Source: GCA-2717185 sp047517345 (GTDB lineage Bacteria; Pseudomonadota; Alphaproteobacteria; UBA8366; GCA-2717185). From it: a stretch of DNA of 18,479 bases. Shown piece after piece: positions 1 to 7,397 of the stretch; within the stretch, counting starts at the first letter, position 1, and each line of letters begins with the position of its first letter. The stretch spans positions 1-18,479 of the forward strand of contig JAKZTB010000091.1 of NCBI GenBank assembly GCA_047517345.1, in the 5' to 3' direction. The position numbers and the translations under genes were made by a program. The notes under the pieces are model-generated. The model made no database searches. It was not told the DNA's origin and worked only from the letters and a program-made list of their open reading frames with translations.

Positions 1-1104
1 CACCGGCCCGTACCAGACCGCCCAGACGCCGTCGTCCTGTTCGGCCAGGCCGACCGGTTCGCCGGCCAGGCTTTCGCTGATATAGAGGGTCCGGCCCTGC
101 CACCTGATCTCGCCGCTATGGCGCACCCGGCGGACCTGCCAGTCGGCGGCGTAGTCCGGCGCGCGCAGCCGGCCGCTGTAGGACCGGGAGGCGGGCTGGT
201 AATGCAGGGCCGGCGGGGTCTGCCCCAGCGCCTCGTGCGGACGTTCCTCGTTGTAGGTGCGCAGAAATGCCTCGAAACGCCGGCGCTGCGCGCGCAACGT
301 CGCGGCCGGCGGCGACGCCGTCTCCTGCTTGAGGGTCTGATGCAGCCGCTCCAGCCGCCCGTTCTGCTGCGGCTGGCCTGGATCGATGCGTTCCGGCACC
401 ACACCGGCCTTGACCAGCTTGACCGCCAGCGGCGACAGCCCGCCGGCGCCGACCGAGGCGAACGGCGGGCCGTTGTCCGAGCGGATCACCCGCGGCAGGC
501 CGTACTCCCGGAACGCCGCTTCCACCACCGGCCAGGCATGTGCGCTATCGGCCCGGGCCAGCGCCTGGCAGCGCAGCAGATAGCGGCTGTGCGCATCGGC
601 CAGGGTGAGCGGCTCGCACCGCGCCCCGTCGCCGGTCCGGAACCAACCCTTCAGATCGATGCACCACACCGCGTTCGGTGCCGTGCAGGCGGCAAACGGC
701 GCCGTGCGCGGCGGCGCGCGATGACGACGACGACGCGGCGCCACAAGACCCTCGCGGCGCAACAGGTCACCGATACTGCTCACCGCAGGCCACGCCGTCT
801 GCGGGTCGTCACGGGCAAGATAGGCCCGGATCTTCTTCGGACCCCAGCTCGGGTAGCGCGAACGAACCGACAGAAGCCGGTCCACCACCACTGCACTCAT
901 CGCCTGCGGATGGTGCAACGGCGACCGGCTCCGGTCCGCAAGACCCATCGCCCCAAACGACCGGTAGCGATCCCGCCACTTGTAGGCCGTCTTGCGACTG
1001 ACCCCATAACAGCGGCAAAGCTCCGAAACCGACAACGATCCCTCATCCCATTCAAACATCATCTTCAATCGCTCGTTCATGACACAGCTCTCGTCCCAGG
1101 GCAT
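1..1104 (-). CDS. IS481-family transposase, C-terminus beyond the window
   Basis: DDE transposase that would cut and join the ends of its own IS. The reading frame is open for 368 codons from 1104 down to base 1 and continues past the edge. The N-terminus has a helix-turn-helix (about residues 22-48, with GVSRKTAYKW), then a basic linker. The integrase core shows the three acidic residues: D150 (in WCIDLKGW), D210 (in IRSDNGPPFAS) and E252 (in QQNGRLERLHQTLK). The RPHEALGQTPP motif usual in IS481/IS3 integrases follows. I chose the ATG at 1104 because the protein then begins MPWDESCVMNER, like other family members, and has AAGGAG six bases upstream; an in-frame ATG at 1080 is possible. No frameshift or stop is seen in the visible part, so it could be active. 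Confidence 0.88.
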   Translation of the reverse strand, partial: MPWDESCVMNERLKMMFEWDEGSLSVSELCRCYGVSRKTAYKWRDRYRSFGAMGLADRSRSPLHHPQAMSAVVVDRLLSVRSRYPSWGPKKIRAYLARDDPQTAWPAVSSIGDLLRREGLVAPRRRRHRAPPRTAPFAACTAPNAVWCIDLKGWFRTGDGARCEPLTLADAHSRYLLRCQALARADSAHAWPVVEAAFREYGLPRVIRSDNGPPFASVGAGGLSPLAVKLVKAGVVPERIDPGQPQQNGRLERLHQTLKQETASPPAATLRAQRRRFEAFLRTYNEERPHEALGQTPPALHYQPASRSYSGRLRAPDYAADWQVRRVRHSGEIRWQGRTLYISESLAGEPVGLAEQDDGVWAVWYGPV

Positions 1105-1110
1105 GACCAC

Positions 1111-1118
1111 CTCCTTGG
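1111..1118 (-). promoter_or_regulatory. Ribosome binding site of the IS481 transposase
   Basis: On the minus strand the sequence reads CCAAGGAG, six bases before the ATG at 1104. It is a strong Shine-Dalgarno match and supports 1104 over the downstream ATG at 1080. Confidence 0.7.
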
Positions 1119-1131
1119 TCATGCAGTTCAC

Positions 1132-1176
1132 CTGTTACCCATGTCGCCGGTCTATTCTGTTACTTATGTCACCGGT
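1132..1176. repeat. Tandem 20-bp direct repeat at the IS end (two copies)
   Basis: Copy 1 (1132-1151) is ctgttacccatgtcgccggt and copy 2 (1157-1176) is ctgttacttatgtcaccggt. They differ at three positions and are spaced with a 25-bp period, about two and a half helical turns. They lie between the transposase start and the presumed outer end, so they are likely transposase-binding sites within the terminal region. That role is inferred from position. Confidence 0.7.
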
Positions 1177-1180
1177 TCGG

Positions 1181-1277
1181 ACCATCCTAACCTTCCCCCA
1201 CCAAGGGGGAAGGGATAATATCGATCTCCCAATTGACTTATCCCCTCCCCCTCTAACGGGGCAGGGCTAGGGTGGGG
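1181..1277. repeat. Degenerate inverted-repeat (REP-like) element
   Basis: The left part contains a perfect hairpin, CCTTCCCCC (1191-1199) with GGGGGAAGG (1205-1213) and a five-base loop. The whole left arm, ending agggggaagggataa (about 1204-1218), is repeated in inverted orientation by ttatcccctcccccT onward to about 1277, with one mismatch in the inner 15 bases and more outside. The arms resemble those of the cleaner element at 9665-9751, so both look like copies of one dispersed repeat family. It sits directly between the IS end and the MmgE/PrpD gene. Confidence 0.6.
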
Positions 1278-1393
1278 TGGACGGCGGTTATCATGAATCG
1301 GGTTCTCTTATTTTCCGCCTGGTCTGGCCAAATTCCCGTCGCCGTGGCAATCTCTCCGCTACGCCACGTGACCCCTTTTACAGGAGACGCGCG

Positions 1394-2779
1394 ATGCCGC
1401 AGGCAGCCGCTGGACCGTTCGACGATACCGATCTCACCCTGAAACTCGCCCGGAACAGCATGGCGTTCACGCACGACACGCTGCCGCATGAAGCGGTCGA
1501 GGTGGCGCGGCACTGCTTTCTCGACTGGCTCGGCGTCACGTTGGCCGGCGCCAGCGAACCGCTGACCCGCATCCTGCTGGAAGAGGCGATCGCGGCCGGC
1601 GGCAATCCCCAGGCCACGATCATCGGCGACGGCCGCAAGCTGTCGATGCAGCAGGCCGCTCTGATCAACGGGTCGGCGGGGCACGCGCTCGATTATGACG
1701 ATGTGCATCTGCTGATGCCGGGCCATCCCACGGTACCGGTGGTGCCCGCGCTGCTGGCGCTGGCCGAGCATCGGGGCCGCAACGGCAAGGATTTCCTGAC
1801 CGCGCTGGTCGCCGGGGTCGAGGCGGAATGCCGGATCGGCGCGGCGATGAACCAGTCGCACTACGGCGCTGGCTGGCACGCGACGGGCACCGTCGGCACC
1901 TTCGGCGCGACGGCGGCGGCGGGACGGCTGCTCGGCCTCGACGGCGCGGGTTGCGCCAACGCGATGGGCATCGGCGGCACCCAGGCGGCCGGCCTGCGCT
2001 CTATGTTCGGCACCATGTGCAAGCCGTTCCACGCCGGCAAGGCGGCGGTCAACGGGCTGTCGGCGGCGCTCTTGTCCGAACGCGGCTTCGAGAGCCGGCC
2101 AGATGTACTGGAATGCGAGCAGGGCTTCGCCGACACCCAGACGCAAAATTACGACCCGGAAGCAGCCCTGGACGGCCTCGGCGAGACTTTCCACACCCAA
2201 GACGTGCTGTTCAAGTACCACGCCGCCTGCTACGGCACCCATGCGTCGATCGAGGCCGCGGGGGCGCTCAAGCGGGACCATAATATCGACCCGGACAACG
2301 TCGCCAGCATCGAGCTGCATGTCCGCGAGGACAATCTCAAGATCTGCAACATCCTGGAACCGAAGACCGGGCTGGAGGGCAAGTTCAGCCTGCGCTTCAC
2401 CGCCGCCATGGCGCTCTTGGGCGAGAACACCGCCGTCATCGCCAATTACAACGCGGAAAAGGTGCGGGACCCGGAGATCGTCGCGGTGCGCGACAAGATC
2501 TCGGTGCATACGGACGACTCGATGGGTCTGGCGCAGGCCGACGTCTCGGTCACCCTGAAGGACGGTACGGTGCACAGCACGCGCGGCGACGTGGAGACGC
2601 CGGACCGGGATCTCGACCGGCAATGGTCGCGCCTCAGCGCCAAGTTCGCCGACATGGCCACGCCGGTCATCGGTACGGCGCGGGTGGCCCGTGTGATCGA
2701 TGCGGTGCGCACCCTGGAAGACTGCGCCGATATCGGAGAGATCGCCCAGCTCTGCGGGACGCCCTCTGCAGATGCATAG
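1394..2779 (+). CDS. MmgE/PrpD family protein
   Basis: Cytoplasmic protein of 461 residues, the normal length for the MmgE/PrpD family, which includes 2-methylcitrate dehydratase (PrpD), cis-aconitate decarboxylase and many uncharacterised hydro-lyase-like members. Family signatures are visible: HALDYDDVH near residues 97-105, GHPTVPVVPALLAL from about 110, KPFHAGKAAVNG near 214, and the KYHAACYGTH segment further on, where conserved His and Lys residues of the active site lie. The ATG at 1394 is chosen because caggaga precedes it and the family usually starts just before such a helix; an upstream in-frame extension to 1277 reads through the repeat element and is not credible. It overlaps the next gene by 8 bp. 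Because prpB/prpC are absent and a CoA-transferase is coupled to it, a role in an accessory organic-acid pathway is more likely than the methylcitrate cycle; the substrate is unknown. Confidence 0.9.
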   Translation: MPQAAAGPFDDTDLTLKLARNSMAFTHDTLPHEAVEVARHCFLDWLGVTLAGASEPLTRILLEEAIAAGGNPQATIIGDGRKLSMQQAALINGSAGHALDYDDVHLLMPGHPTVPVVPALLALAEHRGRNGKDFLTALVAGVEAECRIGAAMNQSHYGAGWHATGTVGTFGATAAAGRLLGLDGAGCANAMGIGGTQAAGLRSMFGTMCKPFHAGKAAVNGLSAALLSERGFESRPDVLECEQGFADTQTQNYDPEAALDGLGETFHTQDVLFKYHAACYGTHASIEAAGALKRDHNIDPDNVASIELHVREDNLKICNILEPKTGLEGKFSLRFTAAMALLGENTAVIANYNAEKVRDPEIVAVRDKISVHTDDSMGLAQADVSVTLKDGTVHSTRGDVETPDRDLDRQWSRLSAKFADMATPVIGTARVARVIDAVRTLEDCADIGEIAQLCGTPSADA

Positions 2780-3995
2780 CGGGCCGCTGCAGGGCGTCCG
2801 GGTCCTCGAACTCGGCTCGACCGTCGCCGGCCCGTTCTGCGGCCGCCTGTTCGCCGATTTCGGCGCCGAAGTCGTCAAGGTGGAGACGCCGTCCGGCGAC
2901 CCGCTGCGCACCATCGGCCGGCATTTCGAGGGCAAAAGCCTGTGGTGGGCCAGCATGCACCGCAACAAGGAAGTGATCGCCATCAACCTCAAGTCGGCGG
3001 AGGGCCGCGATATCGTGCGCCGCCTGATGCCGCGCTACGACGTGGTGGTCGAAAACTTCAAGCCCGGCGCGCTGGAGAAATGGGGCCTCGGCTACGACGA
3101 TATCGCCAAGGACCATCCGGAACTGATCCTGGTGCGGATCAGCGGCTTCGGCCAGACCGGCCCGTACAGCGCGCGCGCCGGCTACGGCATCATCGGCGAG
3201 AGCTTGAGCGGCATCCGTTCGATCACCGGCGACCCGGACCGCCCGCCGGCCAGGGTGGCGACGCCGCTCACCGATTATGTTGCCGGCATGTACGGCGCGT
3301 TCGGTGCGCTCGCGGCGATGCGGCGGCGCGATACGACCGGCAAGGGCCAGGTGGTCGACGTGGCGCTCTATGAAAGCGCGTTTTCGATGATGGAGAGCTT
3401 CGTGCCGGCCTATGAGAAGCTCGGCGTCGTGCCGGGCCGGGTCGGCTCGCGCCTGCACGGCCACGTGCCGAACAGCCTGTTCCCGGCCCAGGACGGCGAA
3501 TGGATCCACATCGCCGCCGGCAACACCTCCACCTTCCGCAGACTGGCCGCCGCCATGGGCCAACCGGAACTGGCCCAGGACAAGCGCTTCGTCGAAGGCG
3601 ACGACCGCTTGGTCAACGAGGAGGCGCTGATCGAAATCATCTCCGGCTGGTCGAAGGACTGGGCGCTCGACGCACTCTACGAACATCTGGTCGAGAACGA
3701 CGTCCCCGCAGCGCCGATCTACACCGTCGCCGACGTGTTCCGCGACCCGCAATTCGCCGCCCGCGACATGCTGCTCGACGTGCCGGACGAGGAGATCGGC
3801 ACCGTCAAGCTCGGCGGTGTCGCCCCGAAATTCAGCGAGTCGCCCGGCGTGGTGCGCTGGGCGGGGCGCGCCATCGGCCGCGACACCCGCGCGGTGCTGG
3901 CGCGGGAGCTGGGGCTCGGCGAGGGGGAACTGGATACGCTGGACATCGACGGCGCGATTGCCACGCGGCCGCTGGAGGATGTCGCGGCGGATTAG
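2772..3995 (+). CDS. CaiB/BaiF family III CoA-transferase
   Basis: Predicted to transfer CoA between an acyl-CoA donor and a carboxylic acid, as formyl-CoA transferase and CaiB do. The 407-residue length fits the family. It opens with PLQGVRVLELGSTVAGPF and continues GADFGAEVVKVE-type sequence (here FADFGAEVVKVETPSGD), then VVVENFKPGALEKWGLGYDD (about 91-110) and ISGFGQTGPYS (123-133). D168 in LTDYVAGMYGAFGAL is in the position of the catalytic aspartate that forms the acyl anhydride. KGQVVDVALYES follows as expected. The ATG at 2772 lies inside the end of the MmgE/PrpD gene (8-bp overlap) with no strong ribosome site, so translation is probably coupled. The two genes form a unit; no further gene of that operon follows, because the low-GC island begins at once. 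The substrate acid cannot be read from the sequence. Confidence 0.93.
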   Translation: MHSGPLQGVRVLELGSTVAGPFCGRLFADFGAEVVKVETPSGDPLRTIGRHFEGKSLWWASMHRNKEVIAINLKSAEGRDIVRRLMPRYDVVVENFKPGALEKWGLGYDDIAKDHPELILVRISGFGQTGPYSARAGYGIIGESLSGIRSITGDPDRPPARVATPLTDYVAGMYGAFGALAAMRRRDTTGKGQVVDVALYESAFSMMESFVPAYEKLGVVPGRVGSRLHGHVPNSLFPAQDGEWIHIAAGNTSTFRRLAAAMGQPELAQDKRFVEGDDRLVNEEALIEIISGWSKDWALDALYEHLVENDVPAAPIYTVADVFRDPQFAARDMLLDVPDEEIGTVKLGGVAPKFSESPGVVRWAGRAIGRDTRAVLARELGLGEGELDTLDIDGAIATRPLEDVAAD

Positions 3996-4328
3996 GGCGA
4001 AGTAAATTAGAAATCCATTTTTCATATTGAATTGAAAGCTCGAGTTTCCAAGCCTGCGTCAACGGTTTTGGGCGCGTTGCGGCAGTCGCCAGTTTACAAC
4101 AACGTTTACGGAACTTTCCTTCTACGTTGCTATTTTGAGTACGAAGCCTTAATATTGCGCATGGGGCATTGAAAACATTGTTAGGTTGTGTGGAAGGCTA
4201 AATCGAAGCACAGTGAGTTGTTTTGGGAGAATTTTAGACGAGGTAACCCTGCAGGATTTTAGATAACGCGCACGTGACTGCTACAACCAATCATTGAAGC
4301 ATGGACTCTCACCAATCGAGAACGAAAA
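3996..4328. other. Gene-free AT-rich stretch at the left boundary of the island
   Basis: This stretch of about 330 bases has no convincing reading frame, tRNA gene, strong hairpin terminator or direct repeat that I can see. Its composition drops abruptly after the CoA-transferase stop codon and stays low through the next three genes. It must contain the promoter for the island genes, but no box pair stands out enough to be marked. Confidence 0.55.
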
Positions 4329-4745
4329 ATGGCGGACTGGCAAGCAATTGGAGCCGGGATTACTCTGACTGCCGTAATTGTTGCATTGACTCCAATCTTG
4401 CGAGATTGGCGATACCGTAGTCAACGCGAGGCCAAAGCTAGAGCGCTAACGACAAGCCTACTGCATACCCTCAATGTGTGGATTGAGGCCCGTTGTGAGA
4501 ACTCGGGAAAGCAAATTATCGAAGAGCCATTAGGTGAAACCGAGGCTAGTCTTATCGCCGAATTATCCGTCCTCACAGGTCAAATCGAAACTCTTCCACC
4601 GGATCAATACCGCATACTCCTTACGGCACTGACTGGTGCGCGAATGCTTACAATCTTGCGCCCGCTCCCTGGCGAATCACCGGGCTCGTATTTGAAGGTC
4701 TCAAAGTTACTCATTCAAGCGATCGCCGCGCCTGAGAAGAAGTGA
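4329..4745 (+). CDS. Small membrane-anchored hypothetical protein (island gene 1)
   Basis: I do not recognise this 138-residue protein. It has one probable N-terminal membrane segment (about residues 7-24, ITLTAVIVALTPIL), followed at once by a basic stretch (RDWRYRSQREAKAR), which by the positive-inside rule puts the rest in the cytoplasm. The soluble part looks helical and has no motif I can name. The start has only a weak ribosome site (gag then acgaaaa), so translation may be modest. The base composition and codon use (many A/T-ending codons) are unlike the flanking catabolic genes, and it is followed after 40 bases by island gene 2 on the same strand. It is probably a real gene: it is the only long frame here and the next gene has a good ribosome site right behind it. 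Confidence 0.6.
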   Translation: MADWQAIGAGITLTAVIVALTPILRDWRYRSQREAKARALTTSLLHTLNVWIEARCENSGKQIIEEPLGETEASLIAELSVLTGQIETLPPDQYRILLTALTGARMLTILRPLPGESPGSYLKVSKLLIQAIAAPEKK

Positions 4746-4785
4746 CTCACAATCCTACCCATCAGAGTACACAAGGAGACCCCGC

Positions 4786-6486
4786 ATGATTACGAATCAT
4801 ACAACCAACACCCGCTTGTCAGTAGGAGGCATACTGGTATTCGCCGTAGCTCTCCTTCTAACAACATCCCTTGAGGCGGCTATGAGCAGACCCAAGGGTG
4901 AACCAGTTGTGGACAACGTCACGCTGCTAGCGAAAGACGTTGCAAGCGGCGCCGGAGAGTTGAAACAGTCAAGCGCAGGAAAAATGGGGTCGCCTATTGT
5001 CGTTTTCGAAGAGCGCCATGATTCGATCCTTGGCCAATTGCAGCAGGCCGTCATGTTAGACCGTCTCCAGCAGCGATACCAGTTCCGTGATCTTGACCTT
5101 GAGGGCTACCTAGTTGACGGCGAAGGGCGCATTGGGAATGATGGCAATAGAGCCATGAGTGCTGTGAATGCGGCAGAGCTGATCGAACGGGGTGAAATCA
5201 GTAGCGCTGAGTTCATGGCTCTCACTAAATCGATGAAGATTCATCCGATCGAGGATACTAAGGAATATGTGAACCCCAGTACCACTGCGTTTGTGTCGCC
5301 GCATGTCTATTTGATCGCCAGTGCGGGTACTTGGTTTCAAGAGCAGTTTAAGATTGGGGCGCTTGATCGGGCAACTCAGTTGAAGGTCAGTAAACTGGAG
5401 TCCAAACTCCAAAACGCGCCTGAAAAAGAGAAGAACCGGTTGATCGGCCAATTTCAGAAATCGCTCATCCAATTGGACCCATGGACGCGGCGCATGTCAG
5501 AAAATTTGGCCCCTAAATGTGGAACCCAAAAAAATATCTTGGTTAAAATCGCCGAGTTGAAAGAACTGGCACACAGAGCTAGCAGAGTCGGAGCGAATGT
5601 CCCCAAGAATTACCAGTCAGGCCTAAAGGAAATTAGAGATTTCTACGAGGCTCGTGAGGCCTCAAGCAAGACAATGGTCGCCCGTGTACTGAAGATCTCT
5701 ACTGGAAAGAACTCGGGCATCGCGATGATCATTGGTGCAGCGCATACTCGGAGGGTGGTCACACTCCTCAAGAACAGTGGTCGCCCGTTCGCAGTGATCG
5801 CTCCACTTGCACTAAATGATTGCGATAATGCTGAGGAGTCAAATTACGAAGCTTACCAAAGTTTGGTAGAGGGCAAGCCCCCTGTGGCGGGTCTTCTTGA
5901 GGATGCTTTGCTGGCTGTATTTCCTCCCGGATACATCAAGCCAAAGCCGATAAGCAGCCAACGATGGTTCAAGGCACGGACCGAGTTGGTCGCCATGGCG
6001 GAGGATTATACGCGTGCTGTCGCAGCAGCCGGTGGTGGCGGTGGCGGTGGAATACCTAGGGAAGCTATCGCTGCTGCGGGTGGAAGTGACAATTGGAGGG
6101 GTAAATATAGTGCAATAGACACGGATCGCGCGGTAATCGTGATAGACGATTCAAAGAACGAAAGAGTATTGGTCTTCCCGATAGTTATTAAGTCTGAGAC
6201 GGATTCTCAATCTCGCACCGTGTGGGTGCGAGCGAGACTCGGACGTTCCAAACCGGGCCCTTTCAAGAGCGAATCCTCGATCAGCAAAGAGGACCTATTG
6301 ATGAAGGCAATCGAACGGGTCCAGGGCCAGGGAAAGAAGCCGAAGCCAACACCGACCATTAAGCCAAACAGGCAGACCATCGCGATGCTTGGAACGGCAC
6401 GAATTGACGTCGTATCCTCGCGCGCTGAGGCGATGAAAGGGCTCCGGGATACCGGGATATCTAATACTGAGCGCGAGCTACCATAG
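4786..6486 (+). CDS. Exported or anchored protein with TraB/ChaN/TIKI-like signatures (island gene 2)
   Basis: This is a 566-residue protein of unassigned function. Residues 12-32 form a hydrophobic signal or anchor followed by AAMS, so it likely acts outside the inner membrane. Two segments recall the TraB/ChaN/EreA/TIKI superfamily: an early strand plus acidic-His motif, IVVFEERHDSILGQLQQA (71-88), and a late IAMIIGAAHTRRVVTLL (312-328) preceded by an amphipathic YEAREASSKTMVARVL helix (287-302). In that fold the corresponding Glu and His residues cluster in the active or metal/haem site. Residues 190-300 look helical, possibly coiled coil. A poly-Gly tract lies near residue 420 (DNA 6032-6050) and a separate C-terminal domain follows. 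The ATG at 4786 is supported by AAGGAG at 4773-4778. The fold assignment is tentative; the export signal and domain layout are directly visible. GC is low relative to neighbours. Confidence 0.7.
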   Translation: MITNHTTNTRLSVGGILVFAVALLLTTSLEAAMSRPKGEPVVDNVTLLAKDVASGAGELKQSSAGKMGSPIVVFEERHDSILGQLQQAVMLDRLQQRYQFRDLDLEGYLVDGEGRIGNDGNRAMSAVNAAELIERGEISSAEFMALTKSMKIHPIEDTKEYVNPSTTAFVSPHVYLIASAGTWFQEQFKIGALDRATQLKVSKLESKLQNAPEKEKNRLIGQFQKSLIQLDPWTRRMSENLAPKCGTQKNILVKIAELKELAHRASRVGANVPKNYQSGLKEIRDFYEAREASSKTMVARVLKISTGKNSGIAMIIGAAHTRRVVTLLKNSGRPFAVIAPLALNDCDNAEESNYEAYQSLVEGKPPVAGLLEDALLAVFPPGYIKPKPISSQRWFKARTELVAMAEDYTRAVAAAGGGGGGGIPREAIAAAGGSDNWRGKYSAIDTDRAVIVIDDSKNERVLVFPIVIKSETDSQSRTVWVRARLGRSKPGPFKSESSISKEDLLMKAIERVQGQGKKPKPTPTIKPNRQTIAMLGTARIDVVSSRAEAMKGLRDTGISNTERELP

Positions 6487-6497
6487 TATGGTGTAAG

Positions 6498-6851
6498 ATG
6501 TCCGAGAACCACGTAAAGCGGGAAGTTACTGGTCGAACTTTCTTTGACCTAGTAGCGGCCACGCCGTTGCGAATTGTTTTCTTGCTTACCGGTGTTATGA
6601 CGCTCATAGCAGTTGGGACCTTGGTCGTTTCACTTATGGTAGCAGAGCCGGGATCAACGATTACCTTTCTCGGAATAATCGAGAATTCTAAACCTGGACC
6701 TGATCCTAACAACGCGTCGAATAATTCGGCTAATAGCCTCGCTCAAGAGAGAGCTAAAACTAGGCATCATATTGTTGATTTGGCCAAACAAGTTGGAATG
6801 CTCGAGGAGAGATTGAAATGGATAACGGTCACCCCAGATGTATATCGGTGA
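6498..6851 (+). CDS. Small single-TM hypothetical protein (island gene 3)
   Basis: This is a 117-residue protein I do not recognise. A short cytoplasmic N-terminus with basic residues is followed by a strong membrane segment (about residues 25-49, IVFLLTGVMTLIAVGTLVVS) and a polar, Asn/Ser/Pro-rich linker (NSKPGPDPNNASNNSANS). The C-terminus (about 80-110) is helical with heptad-like spacing (HHIVDLAKQVGMLEERLKW), which suggests a short coiled coil, probably periplasmic. It starts 11 bases after island gene 2 with no strong ribosome site, so the two are likely co-transcribed and translationally linked. The topology would suit a partner of the exported island protein, but that is inference from adjacency. 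Confidence 0.55.
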   Translation: MSENHVKREVTGRTFFDLVAATPLRIVFLLTGVMTLIAVGTLVVSLMVAEPGSTITFLGIIENSKPGPDPNNASNNSANSLAQERAKTRHHIVDLAKQVGMLEERLKWITVTPDVYR

Positions 6852-7072
6852 AGTATTTCAATGAAATTGGAAAGTATAGCATTATTTGTTGATAGCCTCC
6901 TCAATTTAGCTGTTTAGATAGAGGGTAAGTTTTCCCATAATTTCAAGATAAGGAAACTCGCAAAGAAGAAGCAAAGGCAGGCCTTGCAAATCAATATTTG
7001 ATTGTAAGAATTGACCTATAACTTCAGGCAGCTGGCTGCCAGAACACAAAAGATGGTTAACTAGTGCCGAGA
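6852..7072. other. AT-rich right boundary of the island
   Basis: There is no reading frame or RNA gene visible here. It contains only small palindromes (for example aatcaatatttgatt near 6987-7003 and ggcagctggctgcc at 7027-7040), the second of which lies just beyond the stop of the decayed antitoxin and could be part of its terminator, though no T-run follows. Composition returns to high GC at about 7065. Confidence 0.4.
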
Positions 7073-7377
7073 CTACGCGGCGACGCGCTTCCGCGCCTTG
7101 CGCACCGTCAGTTCGACGCGCCGGTTCAGGCCGCTCAACACCCGCACCAGCCGATCAATCGTAAACCGGTCGAGGGCGGCGTTGCGGATGCGGACGATGT
7201 CGGCCTGGTCGATGCCGAGTTCTTTTCCCGCTTTGCGGTCGTCCAGCCGCGTGCGTTCAATTCGCCGATGATCTCGGCGGCAAGTTGCGCCTTCAGCTTC
7301 TTGGTTTCCGCCTCCGGGTCGCCATGGTCGCGGAACAGGTTGCCGCTGCCCCGGCGCACTTCTAATTTGTCGTTCAT
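7073..7377 (-). pseudogene. HigA-like XRE antitoxin, frameshifted
   Basis: Starting at the ATG at 7377 (aggaga upstream) the protein reads MNDKLEVRRGSGNLFRD and LAAEIIGELNARG, the N-terminus of small XRE-type antitoxins partnered with HigB/RelE-like toxins. In that frame it then loses similarity. If one base is added near 7244-7248, the reading continues as LDDRKAGKELGIDQADIVRI, NAALDRFTIDRLVRVLSGLN, RRVELTVRKARKRVAA and a TAG at 7075-7073, which is the expected helix-turn-helix and C-terminus. The total span of 305 bases is one short of 102 codons. So a single-base deletion removed the DNA-binding half. A sequencing error would give the same picture, but the adjacent toxin is also broken, which favours true decay. 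Confidence 0.8.
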
Positions 7378-7397
7378 CCGAACATCTCCTGCAATCG

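Larger units (their letters stand above)
1..1180 (-). mobile_element. IS481-type insertion sequence, partial (cut by left window edge)
   Basis: The element consists of a transposase gene reading leftward off the window and a non-coding end of about 75 bp upstream of it. This end carries two near-identical 20-bp direct repeats (1132-1151 and 1157-1176), an arrangement typical of transposase-binding ends in this group. The exact outer boundary is not visible because the other end and the target duplication lie outside the window; I place it near 1176-1180. Just beyond it begins an unrelated palindromic element (1181-1277), so the IS may have landed beside or inside that repeat. Confidence 0.65.

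Noticed and set aside
118..1218. Plus-strand frame of 366 codons at the left edge
   Set aside because: It is antisense to the transposase, which has family motifs, a ribosome site and a DDE triad. The plus frame has an Arg/Pro-rich composition typical of GC-rich antisense frames.
1253..2992. Long minus-strand frame over the MmgE/PrpD gene
   Set aside because: Antisense shadow with Arg/His/Ala-rich, low-complexity content and no recognisable domain; the plus-strand gene is unmistakable.
2667..4025. Long minus-strand frame over the CoA-transferase
   Set aside because: Same reason: a shadow frame without motif or ribosome site, against a well-supported plus-strand enzyme.
3996..4328. Attachment site or tRNA at the island's left edge
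   Set aside because: I looked for a tRNA 3' end and for a direct repeat shared with 6852-7072 and saw none, so there is no support for tRNA-type integration.
6987..7003. Small palindrome aatcaatatttgatt in the island boundary
   Set aside because: A six-base stem in AT-rich DNA is expected by chance, with no partner repeat on the other side of the island.
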